From positions 1 through 7,329 of the forward strand of contig JASBUE010000043.1 in NCBI GenBank assembly GCA_030148045.1: DNA of 7,329 bases. The letters are read 5' to 3'. The notes below the pieces were generated by a model. The model saw nothing but the letters and a program-made list of their open reading frames with translations, searched no databases and was not told where the DNA came from. Positions 1 through 7,329 of the stretch are shown in pieces. A program made the translations under genes and the position numbers. Source of the stretch: Candidatus Tenderia sp. (GTDB lineage Bacteria; Pseudomonadota; Gammaproteobacteria; Tenderiales; Tenderiaceae). The stretch's first letter is position 1. Every line of letters starts with the position of its first letter.

Positions 1-228
1 GGTGAACAGGGCCGGGTGGGTCATCATCTCATGATAAAGGAAGTTGTCGCGGCCGGTGACCATGTAGCAGCCGTCGATCACCATCAGCTTGCCGAAGGTC
101 TCGGTGTCGAAGATCTCAATGAATTGGAAAGGGGTCTGCTCTTCGTGCAGCTTCTCGGTTATTTTGAGCGAGAAGGCGGAACCGGCACCGGCGTGTCGTT
201 CGCTGAACCAGCTGTCGTCCAGGGTCAT
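1..228 (-). CDS. speE: Spermidine synthase, N-terminal part (gene runs off the left edge)
   Basis: Spermidine synthase moves an aminopropyl group from decarboxylated S-adenosylmethionine to putrescine in the cytoplasm, giving spermidine. The first 76 residues are visible. They match the N-terminal beta-strand domain of the family: FQFIEIFDTETFGKLMVIDG (35-53 region) followed by the hallmark RDNFLYHEMMTHP (60-72), which corresponds to RDEFIYHEMMTHV in E. coli SpeE. The methyltransferase-like Rossmann domain and the catalytic Asp lie beyond the window, so activity cannot be judged. The ATG start at 226-228 is chosen because AGGAG stands 7 nt upstream (236-240 on the plus strand). The gene is divergent from speA, so two steps of the same polyamine pathway share one control region. 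The family call is secure. A spermine-synthase or other aminopropyltransferase paralogue cannot be excluded from this fragment alone. Confidence 0.9.
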   Translation of the reverse strand, partial: MTLDDSWFSERHAGAGSAFSLKITEKLHEEQTPFQFIEIFDTETFGKLMVIDGCYMVTGRDNFLYHEMMTHPALFT

Positions 229-275
229 CGGGATTCTCCTTGTTTTAACGGTGCCATCGCAGGCGGTTAGGGCTT

Positions 276-281
276 TATAAT
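276..281 (+). promoter_or_regulatory. Candidate -10 box for speA in the speE/speA divergent region
   Basis: A perfect TATAAT lies 42 bp before the speA start, inside the 95-bp gap (229-323) between the divergent speE and speA genes. No convincing -35 hexamer sits 16-18 bp upstream, and there is no TGn extended -10, so this would need an activator or be weak. The same TTATAA core also reads as a -10-like box on the other strand, so it could serve speE instead. Apart from the two ribosome-binding sites (AGGAG for speE, AGAGGA at 314-319 for speA), I see no clear operator or riboswitch in this gap. Confidence 0.35.
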
Positions 282-323
282 GGCCCGATTGTATATCACC
301 CGAGAAGGGATGTAGAGGACATC

Positions 324-2204
<1,881 letters not shown>

Positions 2205-2221
2205 CTGTAAGGAGCAATGCA

Positions 2222-2497
2222 ATGAGTAAAATCAACATCCAACGCCAAGTGAGCCGCAGTGATATCGAGGCCGACGGCATCTTCGACTTGCCCATCTGGG
2301 AAAAAGAGGTGTCCACCTTTCCCTGGCGCTATGACGCCAGCGAGACCTGTTACTTTCTCGAGGGCGATGTGGTGGTGACGCCCGACGGCGGCACGCCGGT
2401 GCGGATGGGCCAGGGCGATCGGGTCACCTTTCCCGCCGGTATGTCATGCACCTGGGAGATTCGTGAGCCGGTGAAAAAGCACTATAGGTTTTTTTAG
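2222..2497 (+). CDS. Small single-domain cupin protein (DUF861/Cupin_3-like)
   Basis: This 91-residue protein consists of one cupin barrel. The recognisable parts are ETCYFLEGDVVVTPDGG (41-57), which fits the first half of the barrel, and MGQGDRVTFPAGMSCTWEI (62-80), which fits the second. The ending REPVKKHYRF is typical of the Cupin_3 (DUF861) group related to ureidoglycine-type and EutQ-like cupins. The usual metal-binding histidines are not visible: the HxH position is occupied by Trp-Arg-Tyr, and the motif-2 His position by Cys76, so a normal cupin metal site is doubtful. There is no signal peptide, so it should be cytoplasmic. The ATG has TAAGGAG 7 nt upstream, and the gene starts 17 bp after speA, pointing to a shared transcript. 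Its role is unknown. A small-molecule binding or accessory job linked to arginine or polyamine metabolism is only a guess from position. Confidence 0.85.
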   Translation: MSKINIQRQVSRSDIEADGIFDLPIWEKEVSTFPWRYDASETCYFLEGDVVVTPDGGTPVRMGQGDRVTFPAGMSCTWEIREPVKKHYRFF

Positions 2498-2499
2498 AG

Positions 2500-2662
2500 C
2501 TAGTGGGGCGTGCGTGAAGTTCGGCGACTCTGGCACACAGCCACAAGGTGCAGATCAAGACGGAAAAACGCAGGAATAGCCATCTATTTCAAGTTTTTCC
2601 AACGCCGAGATGCGCATTGTGGCGCAGTGCGCTGTTACCTGACTTTGCGCACGCCCCACTAG
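2500..2662. repeat. 163-bp nested palindrome with 15-bp perfect terminal inverted repeats (MITE-like or RNA hairpin)
   Basis: The perfect inverted repeats CTAGTGGGGCGTGCG (2500-2514) and its complement (2648-2662) bound the element. Further paired blocks share the same centre near 2581: 2515-2528 with 2634-2647, GCAC 2533-2536 with GTGC 2627-2630, GCCACAA 2540-2546 with TTGTGGC 2617-2623, and a central hairpin at 2562-2600. The whole segment can therefore fold on itself. It holds no gene. It fills the convergent gap, beginning 2 bases after the cupin stop and ending 4 bases before the SPOR gene stop. CTAG at both ends would fit a duplicated TA or YTAR target, as in IS630- or IS5-type insertions, so a non-autonomous miniature element is a reasonable reading. 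A shared 3'-end structure that protects or terminates transcripts is the alternative. Confidence 0.8.
2562..2600 (+). terminator. Central hairpin of the palindrome; possible terminator or mRNA 3'-end stabiliser
   Basis: GGAAAAAC (2562-2569) pairs perfectly with GTTTTTCC (2593-2600). Inside it GGAATAG (2573-2579) pairs with CTATTTC (2584-2590) around the loop CCAT, with one G-U pair on the plus-strand RNA. The two stems are separated by a small internal loop (GCA against AA). The position between convergent genes suits a terminator. However, the run of T is inside the stem and is followed by CC, so it is not a textbook intrinsic terminator. It may only stabilise transcript ends. Confidence 0.35.
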
Positions 2663-2666
2663 GAGC

Positions 2667-3263
2667 CTACTTCTTGATCTGCACCAGCATGGTGTTGATG
2701 TTGTTGCTATGCAGCCGGTTGCGGATCTTGTTCATTTCACGCTTGCTGGTAAACGGGCCGACCCGCACCCGTAGCCACTGCTCGCCCCGGCTGGAAACCG
2801 GCTCGATGTCCGCCTCGATGCCCAGCAGGGCCAGTTGCGCCTTCAGGCTGTCGGCCTCACCGTAGGCGCGGAACGAGCCCACCTGGATCATATAGGCCAC
2901 ATCGTCCTTTTCCTTGATACGCGCCTGCTCCTCCTTGATCTCGCTTTCGGGGATGATCACCTCCAGCTCCGGCAGCAGGGTGTAGAAATCGAAGCGCGGC
3001 CCTTCCTCTCCCGTGTCAGCGGTCGCCGCCTGCTTGGGTTTGGGGACGGCCTTGATGGCGGTCTTGACGGTCTCTTCATTGCGATCGGCAAAGTAAACGA
3101 TTATCGCCACGCCCAGGCCGATGGCTAGGCCGCCCAGCATCCAGACCCACCCCGGGGTAGGCTTGGTCTGTTTTTTCTTTGTCGCGACAGTGCCCTTTTT
3201 CGGCGTTCGTTTAGCGGTTTTCTTGTCGCTGCTTCTGGGGACGTTTTTGTAGTCCTTGGTCAT
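2667..3263 (-). CDS. SPOR-domain inner-membrane protein, FtsN-like
   Basis: SPOR domains bind peptidoglycan stripped of stem peptides at division septa. FtsN-type proteins use them while activating septal wall synthesis. This 198-residue protein has a short cytoplasmic tail rich in Lys and Arg (about 1-37), one membrane segment (GWVWMLGGLAIGLGVAIIVYF, about 38-58), a linker with FDFYTLLPE (91-99) that recurs in gammaproteobacterial FtsN-like proteins, and a C-terminal SPOR domain (about 121-196) starting AYMIQVGSF and ending in NTMLVQIKK. The orientation should be N-in, with the SPOR domain in the periplasm. The linker is short compared with E. coli FtsN (319 aa). The start ATG lies 4 bp after the argS stop. 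GGAGG is present inside the argS end but 12 nt away, so translational coupling to argS is likely. I leave the symbol blank, because ftsN and other SPOR proteins are not separable by sight. Confidence 0.9.
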   Translation of the reverse strand: MTKDYKNVPRSSDKKTAKRTPKKGTVATKKKQTKPTPGWVWMLGGLAIGLGVAIIVYFADRNEETVKTAIKAVPKPKQAATADTGEEGPRFDFYTLLPELEVIIPESEIKEEQARIKEKDDVAYMIQVGSFRAYGEADSLKAQLALLGIEADIEPVSSRGEQWLRVRVGPFTSKREMNKIRNRLHSNNINTMLVQIKK

Positions 3264-3267
3264 GTGG

Positions 3268-5028
3268 TTACATCGCCTCCGGCGCCGAAACGCCCAGCAG
3301 TTGCAGTCCGTTGCTGATCACCTGTTTGACCGCCAGGATCAGGCTCAGGCGGGCGTCGCGCAGCTTGGCGTCGTCCACCAGAAACTGATGGGCGTTGTAA
3401 TAGGTGTGAAACTCGTTGGCCAGGTCGCGCAGGTAATGGGCCAGCTGATGGGGTTCGTGATTCAGCGCCGCCGTCTCCAGCACTTCGGGGTAGCGTGACA
3501 GGCTTACCAGCAGTGTCTGTTCGTGTGACTCGTGCAGCAGGTGCAGGTTGCTCAGGCCGTGGTCGGGGTCATGGCTGAAACCCTTCTCCTTCATCTGGCG
3601 TAACACGCTGCAGACGCGCGCATGGGCGTACTGGATGTAGTAGACCGGGTTGTCGCTGGACTCGGACTTGGCCAGGTCCAGGTCGAAGTCCATGTGCTGT
3701 TCGCACTTGCGCAACACATAGAAGAAACGTGCCGCATCGTTGCCCACCTCGGCGCGCAGTTCACGCAGGGTGACGAAGGAACCGGAACGGGTCGACATCT
3801 GCACCCGCTCGCCGCCGCGATACAGAATCGCGAACTGTACCAGCAGCACGTCCAGTTTCGAGGGGTCGTCGCCCAGCGCCTGCAGCGCCGCCTTGACGCG
3901 CGGCACATAGCCATGATGGTCGGCGCCCCAGACATCGATGACGCGCGCATAGCCGCGTTCTATCTTATCCATGTGGTAGGCGATGTCGGAGGCGAAGTAG
4001 GTAGTCTGGCCGTTCTCGCGCACCACCACGCGGTCCTTCTCGTCACCGAAGTCGGTTGACTTGAACCACCAGGCGCCCTCTTTCTCATACAGATGGCCGC
4101 TGGCCTTGAGGCGCTCAATGGCTTTTTCCACCGCGCCGCTGTCGCTGAGCGAACGTTCTGAATACCACTGGTCGTAGGTGACGTTGAACTCGGCCAGGTC
4201 CTCGCGGATGTCGGCCAGTACGGTGTTAAGCCCCAGGTCGAACACGGCGCGATAGTCCTGTTCGCCGAGCAGTTGTTTGGCCTGGTTCACCAGGCCGTCG
4301 ATGTGTGCTTCCTTGTCACCGCCTTGCGGCTCGTCGGCCGGTACGCCGTCGAAGACCTTGGCAGCGGCGTGATGCAGTTTGTCGCCGTGGATTTTGTGCA
4401 GGGCCGCGGCGATATCGAGGACGTAAGCGCCCTTGTAGCCGTTGCTGGGAAACGCGAAGCCTTCGCCGCACTTTTCCAGATAGCGCAGCCAGACGCTGGC
4501 TGCGAGGATATCCATCTGGCGCCCGGCGTCGTTGACATAGTATTCGCGATGCACGTTGAAACCGACGGCGTCGAGCAGGTTGGCCACCGTGGCGCCATAG
4601 GCGGCGCCGCGGCCGTGGCCCACGTGCAGCGGGCCGGTGGGGTTGGCGGAGACGAATTCCACCTGCACCGGTTTGCTTTCGCCCACCTGGCTGCGGCCGT
4701 AGGCGGCGCCCTGTTCCAGCACTTGGCCGACCACGCCGTGATAGGCACCCGGTGTCAGAAAAAAGTTGATGAAGCCCGGTCCGGCGATCTCCACTTTGTC
4801 GATCATGCCTGAACCGCCCAGCACGGCGACGATGGCCTCGGCAATGTCGCGTGGCTTGCGCCTGGCCGGCTTGGCCAGCATCAGGGCCACGTTGCAGGCG
4901 AAATCGCCGTGCTGGCGGTCTTTGGTGCGATCGATCTGGATCTTGATGTCGAGATCGGCGGGCAAGGTGTGGTCGGCCTGCAGTTGCTGAACGGCCGCGG
5001 AGACCAATGGCTCAAGTTGGTGTTTCAC
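3268..5028 (-). CDS. argS: Arginine--tRNA ligase (arginyl-tRNA synthetase)
   Basis: ArgS charges tRNA-Arg with arginine in the cytoplasm. It is a class I synthetase. The 586 residues are close to the 577 of E. coli. An N-terminal tRNA-D-loop-binding domain (about 1-110) carries HGDFACNVALMLAK (40-53). The HIGH motif is HVGH (135-138) within FVSANPTGPLHVGHGRG. DVWGADHHGYVPR (365-377) is the conserved Rossmann-fold segment. The KMSKS site is replaced by MSTRSG (411-416), a common state in this family. A DALR anticodon-binding domain follows, from about 460 to the end. The start is GTG (5026-5028), not ATG. AGGAAG sits 6 nt upstream and the N-terminus MKHQLEPLVSAAVQQL matches the family start. 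The gene follows priA after 73 bp, with a candidate promoter in the gap, and is tightly followed by the SPOR gene. Nothing suggests damage. Confidence 0.97.
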   Translation of the reverse strand: MKHQLEPLVSAAVQQLQADHTLPADLDIKIQIDRTKDRQHGDFACNVALMLAKPARRKPRDIAEAIVAVLGGSGMIDKVEIAGPGFINFFLTPGAYHGVVGQVLEQGAAYGRSQVGESKPVQVEFVSANPTGPLHVGHGRGAAYGATVANLLDAVGFNVHREYYVNDAGRQMDILAASVWLRYLEKCGEGFAFPSNGYKGAYVLDIAAALHKIHGDKLHHAAAKVFDGVPADEPQGGDKEAHIDGLVNQAKQLLGEQDYRAVFDLGLNTVLADIREDLAEFNVTYDQWYSERSLSDSGAVEKAIERLKASGHLYEKEGAWWFKSTDFGDEKDRVVVRENGQTTYFASDIAYHMDKIERGYARVIDVWGADHHGYVPRVKAALQALGDDPSKLDVLLVQFAILYRGGERVQMSTRSGSFVTLRELRAEVGNDAARFFYVLRKCEQHMDFDLDLAKSESSDNPVYYIQYAHARVCSVLRQMKEKGFSHDPDHGLSNLHLLHESHEQTLLVSLSRYPEVLETAALNHEPHQLAHYLRDLANEFHTYYNAHQFLVDDAKLRDARLSLILAVKQVISNGLQLLGVSAPEAM

Positions 5029-5065
5029 TGAAAACTTCCTGGGTTGGGGGTCAGACAGGGCGCCA

Positions 5066-5095
5066 ATTATCCCTTGTGCGGCTTCGGTCGTGCAA
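5066..5095 (-). promoter_or_regulatory. Candidate sigma-70 promoter for argS
   Basis: On the minus strand TTGCAC (5090-5095) and GATAAT (5066-5071) are separated by 18 bp. The -10 box matches the consensus at five of six positions and the -35 box at three. Transcription would start near 5059, giving a leader of about 30 nt before the argS GTG. No strong hairpin with a T tail was found after priA in this 73-bp gap, so priA transcripts may also read through into argS. Confidence 0.4.
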
Positions 5096-5101
5096 GGTGC
5101 G

Positions 5102-7309
5102 TTAAATCAAATCCACCGGGTCCACATCCAGCGACCAGCGCACCTTGCGCGCCTCGGGCAGGCCGTTGAGTTGCGGCGTCCAGGGTGTGAGCAGTCGATG
5201 CAGGTCGGCGCGTCGTTCAGCCTGTAACAGCAGTTGATAGCGATACTTGCCGGCGCGCCGCTCCATCACCGCCGGCATGGGGCCGTAGAGTTCCACCCCG
5301 GCGCTGCCCAGTTGCTGCGCCAGCTGCTCGGCCTGGTGCAGGAAATTTTCCGGTTGCAGTGATTGGGCGGCTTCGGCGCGCAGTAGCGCCATGTGGCTGT
5401 AGGGCGGCAGGGCGGTGAGGTGCCGTTCGTCCATCGCCGCTTGGGCATAGGCGTGATAACCCTCGCGGCACAGCAGTTGCAGCATGGGGTTGTCCGGATG
5501 GTGGGTCTGGATGACGACGTGCCCCGGCTTGTCGGCGCGCCCGGCGCGCCCCGCCACCTGGATGATGAGCTGGGCCATGCGCTCGCTGGCGCGAAAATCC
5601 ACCCCGAACAAGCCCTGGTCGCCGTCCAGGACGCCCACCAGGGTGACGTCGGGAAAGTGGTGGCCCTTGGCCAGCATCTGGGTGCCGATGAGGATGCGTT
5701 TGCCGCCGCGGTTGATCTCTTCCAGCAAGGCCTCCAGGCTGCCCTTGCGCTGCGTGGAGTCGCGGTCGATGCGGCTCACGCCGATGCCGGGCAAGTGCTG
5801 CGCCAGGGCGGTTTCGATGCGCTCCGTGCCGCTGCCCAGCGGGCGCAGGTCGGGGCTGCCGCAGTCGGGGCATTGTTGCGTCACCGGTCGTTGGCTGCCG
5901 CAGTGGTGGCAGCGCAGTTGGCGCTTTTTCAGGTGCAGGGTCATATGGGTGTCGCAGCGGCGGCAGTGGGCCACCCAGCCGCATTCGTGGCAGATCAGGG
6001 TGGGGGAAAAACCGCGCAGGTTGAGAAACAGCAACACCTGGTTGTCTTGATCGAGGTGCTGCTGCATCAGCCGCAGCAGCGGGGCGGAGAGCTGATCCTC
6101 CATGGGCTGGTGGCGCACGTCCATCAGGTCGATGTGGGGCGGTTTGGCGCTGCCGGCGCGCTGCGGCAGGGTGAGGTGCTGGTAGCGGCCTTGTGCCACA
6201 TTCAACAGGCTTTCCAGCGAGGGGGTGGCGGAGCCGAGGATCACCGGGATGTCGAGCCGCCGGGCGCGCACCACGGCCAGGTCGCGGGCCGAGTAGCGCA
6301 GCCCGGACTGCTGTTTGAAGGAACTATCGTGTTCCTCGTCGACGATGATGATGCCGGGACTTTGCATGGGCGTGAACACGGCGGAGCGGGTGCCGATGAC
6401 GATGGCTGCCTCGCCGCTGCGCGCCAGTAGCCAGGCATTGAGCCGTTCGCGGTCGTTGAGGCCTGAGTGCAGCACCACCATGGGTGTGCTGAAGCGGCGT
6501 TTGAAGCGCCCCACCAGTTGCGGCGTCAGGGTGATCTCCGGCACCAGTACCAGGGCCTGGCGGCCGGCCGCCAACACCGCGGTGATGGCGCGCAGGTAGA
6601 CCTCCGTTTTGCCGCTGCCGGTGACGCCGTCGAGCAGCAGGGGGCTGAACAGGCCGAGGCAGTGGCCGATGCGCTCCACGGTCTGGGCCTGGGCCTCGTT
6701 CAGGTCGGGAGCGCTCTCCGGCTCGGCTCGGCCGAATTCCAGCGCCGGGATCTGTTTCGCCTCGGCCCAGCCCTTTTTCACCAGCGTCGCCATGGCATCC
6801 ACCCAGTTGCGTGGCAGTCCGCTGAGTTGGTCGGCGGTCAGTCCGTTACGGCTGGCGCGCAACCGCTGGAGCAGATCGGCCTGGCGTTTGGCGAGCCGGG
6901 CCAGAATGTCGCTGTCCACTTCCTTGCCTGCCGCGGTGATACGCCACAGCGCGCGGTGTCCGGCCGCCGCCGCCGACCCCTGGCGCAGCAGCACCGGCAG
7001 GGCGGTGGCGAGGGTCTCACCGATGGGATGGTGGTAATAGTCGCTGACCAAGCGCAGCAGACCCATCAGCTCCGCCGGCAGCAGGGGCTCATCGTCCAGT
7101 AGCTCCAGTGCCGCCTTGAGTTTGTGGTGCTCCACCTGGGGCGTCTGGCTCAGTTCCAGCAGGATGCCGACAGTGCGGCTGCGGCCGAAGGGCAGGCGCA
7201 GGCGCATACCCGGTTTGAGCCGCGTCGGGTCGCAGCCGGGCGGTGGCAGATAGTCGAAGCTGCGGTAAAGTGGGGAAGGGACGGCGATGCGTAATACAGG
7301 GGTGGGCAT
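5102..7309 (-). CDS. priA: Primosomal replication-restart helicase PriA
   Basis: PriA recognises stalled or D-loop-like forks, unwinds DNA 3' to 5' and starts reloading of DnaB. The 735 residues compare with 732 in E. coli. The N-terminal 3'-DNA-end-binding domain (about 1-105) includes FDYLPP, LPFGRSRTVGIL and DYYHHPIG (90-97). The helicase core shows Walker A GVTGSGKT (228-235), LVPEITLTPQL, the DEEH box (324-327), GSATPS, the motif V region TQMLAKGHHFPDVTLVGVLD and motif VI QVAGRAGR (584-591). A zinc-ribbon insert has eight Cys in four CxxC pairs (440/443, 449/452, 467/470, 480/483). All expected catalytic and metal residues are present. I start at the ATG at 7307-7309 (MPTPVLRIAVPSPL). 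A TTG two codons earlier is in frame but badly placed for a ribosome site. The Shine-Dalgarno is weak (AGG, 8 nt upstream), in keeping with low expression. Confidence 0.97.
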   Translation of the reverse strand: MPTPVLRIAVPSPLYRSFDYLPPPGCDPTRLKPGMRLRLPFGRSRTVGILLELSQTPQVEHHKLKAALELLDDEPLLPAELMGLLRLVSDYYHHPIGETLATALPVLLRQGSAAAAGHRALWRITAAGKEVDSDILARLAKRQADLLQRLRASRNGLTADQLSGLPRNWVDAMATLVKKGWAEAKQIPALEFGRAEPESAPDLNEAQAQTVERIGHCLGLFSPLLLDGVTGSGKTEVYLRAITAVLAAGRQALVLVPEITLTPQLVGRFKRRFSTPMVVLHSGLNDRERLNAWLLARSGEAAIVIGTRSAVFTPMQSPGIIIVDEEHDSSFKQQSGLRYSARDLAVVRARRLDIPVILGSATPSLESLLNVAQGRYQHLTLPQRAGSAKPPHIDLMDVRHQPMEDQLSAPLLRLMQQHLDQDNQVLLFLNLRGFSPTLICHECGWVAHCRRCDTHMTLHLKKRQLRCHHCGSQRPVTQQCPDCGSPDLRPLGSGTERIETALAQHLPGIGVSRIDRDSTQRKGSLEALLEEINRGGKRILIGTQMLAKGHHFPDVTLVGVLDGDQGLFGVDFRASERMAQLIIQVAGRAGRADKPGHVVIQTHHPDNPMLQLLCREGYHAYAQAAMDERHLTALPPYSHMALLRAEAAQSLQPENFLHQAEQLAQQLGSAGVELYGPMPAVMERRAGKYRYQLLLQAERRADLHRLLTPWTPQLNGLPEARKVRWSLDVDPVDLI

Positions 7310-7329
7310 GGTCAAAGCCTAGGGTCTGT

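Noticed and set aside
2500..2662. Integron attC recombination site
   Set aside because: The length and folding are suggestive, but the ends lack the RYYYAAC and GTTRRRY core sites, and no integrase or cassette genes are present.
2548..2865. Plus-strand reading frame of 105 codons overlapping the palindrome and the SPOR gene
   Set aside because: It has no family resemblance and no ribosome site. It runs through the palindrome and antisense to a clearly coding gene, so it is a chance frame.
2495..5104. Absence of TGA among the five visible stop codons as a sign of UGA reassignment
   Set aside because: Five genes are too few, and no in-frame TGA replaces a conserved Trp in any of the proteins.
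5393..6430. Long open frame of 345 codons antisense to priA
   Set aside because: It is a by-product of GC-rich codon bias opposite priA. Its composition is repetitive Ala, Gly, Val and His, with no recognisable domain, while the priA strand shows every helicase motif.
7310..7315. TTG start for priA two codons upstream of the ATG
   Set aside because: Family members begin near MPxPxLRIALP, and the TTG would sit too close to the only upstream AGG to be used well.

Overview
The window is about 7.3 kb of GC-rich chromosomal DNA from what is almost certainly a gammaproteobacterium. The evidence is an arginine decarboxylase that aligns nearly end to end with enterobacterial SpeA as I remember it, and a priA - argS - SPOR-domain gene order typical of that class. 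I cannot name the genus. No mobile-element genes, CRISPR arrays, tRNAs or rRNAs were seen.

The left part (1-2497) concerns polyamine biosynthesis. The 5' end of speE (spermidine synthase, minus strand) runs off the left edge and is divergent from speA (biosynthetic arginine decarboxylase, plus strand) across a 95-bp shared control region. SpeA would turn arginine into agmatine, the first step of the agmatine route to putrescine. SpeE adds an aminopropyl group to putrescine to give spermidine. The speA reading frame is complete from start to end except for one in-frame TAA at codon 262. The conserved SpeA sequence continues directly after it in the same frame, so I annotate speA as interrupted. 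A small cupin gene follows 17 bp downstream and is probably co-transcribed.

The junction (2498-2666) lies between convergent genes and is almost wholly occupied by a 163-bp palindrome (2500-2662). It has perfect 15-bp ends, CTAG at each extremity and a strong central hairpin. It is either a miniature transposable element or dispersed repeat, or a large 3'-end RNA structure that may also end transcription from one or both sides.

The right part (2667-7309, all minus strand) is a housekeeping cluster read from right to left: priA (replication-restart helicase), argS (arginyl-tRNA synthetase) and a single-pass inner-membrane SPOR-domain protein of the FtsN type. The argS and SPOR genes are 4 bp apart and surely co-transcribed. 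argS has its own possible promoter in the 73-bp gap after priA. Two things stand out: the lone nonsense codon in speA and the nested palindrome.
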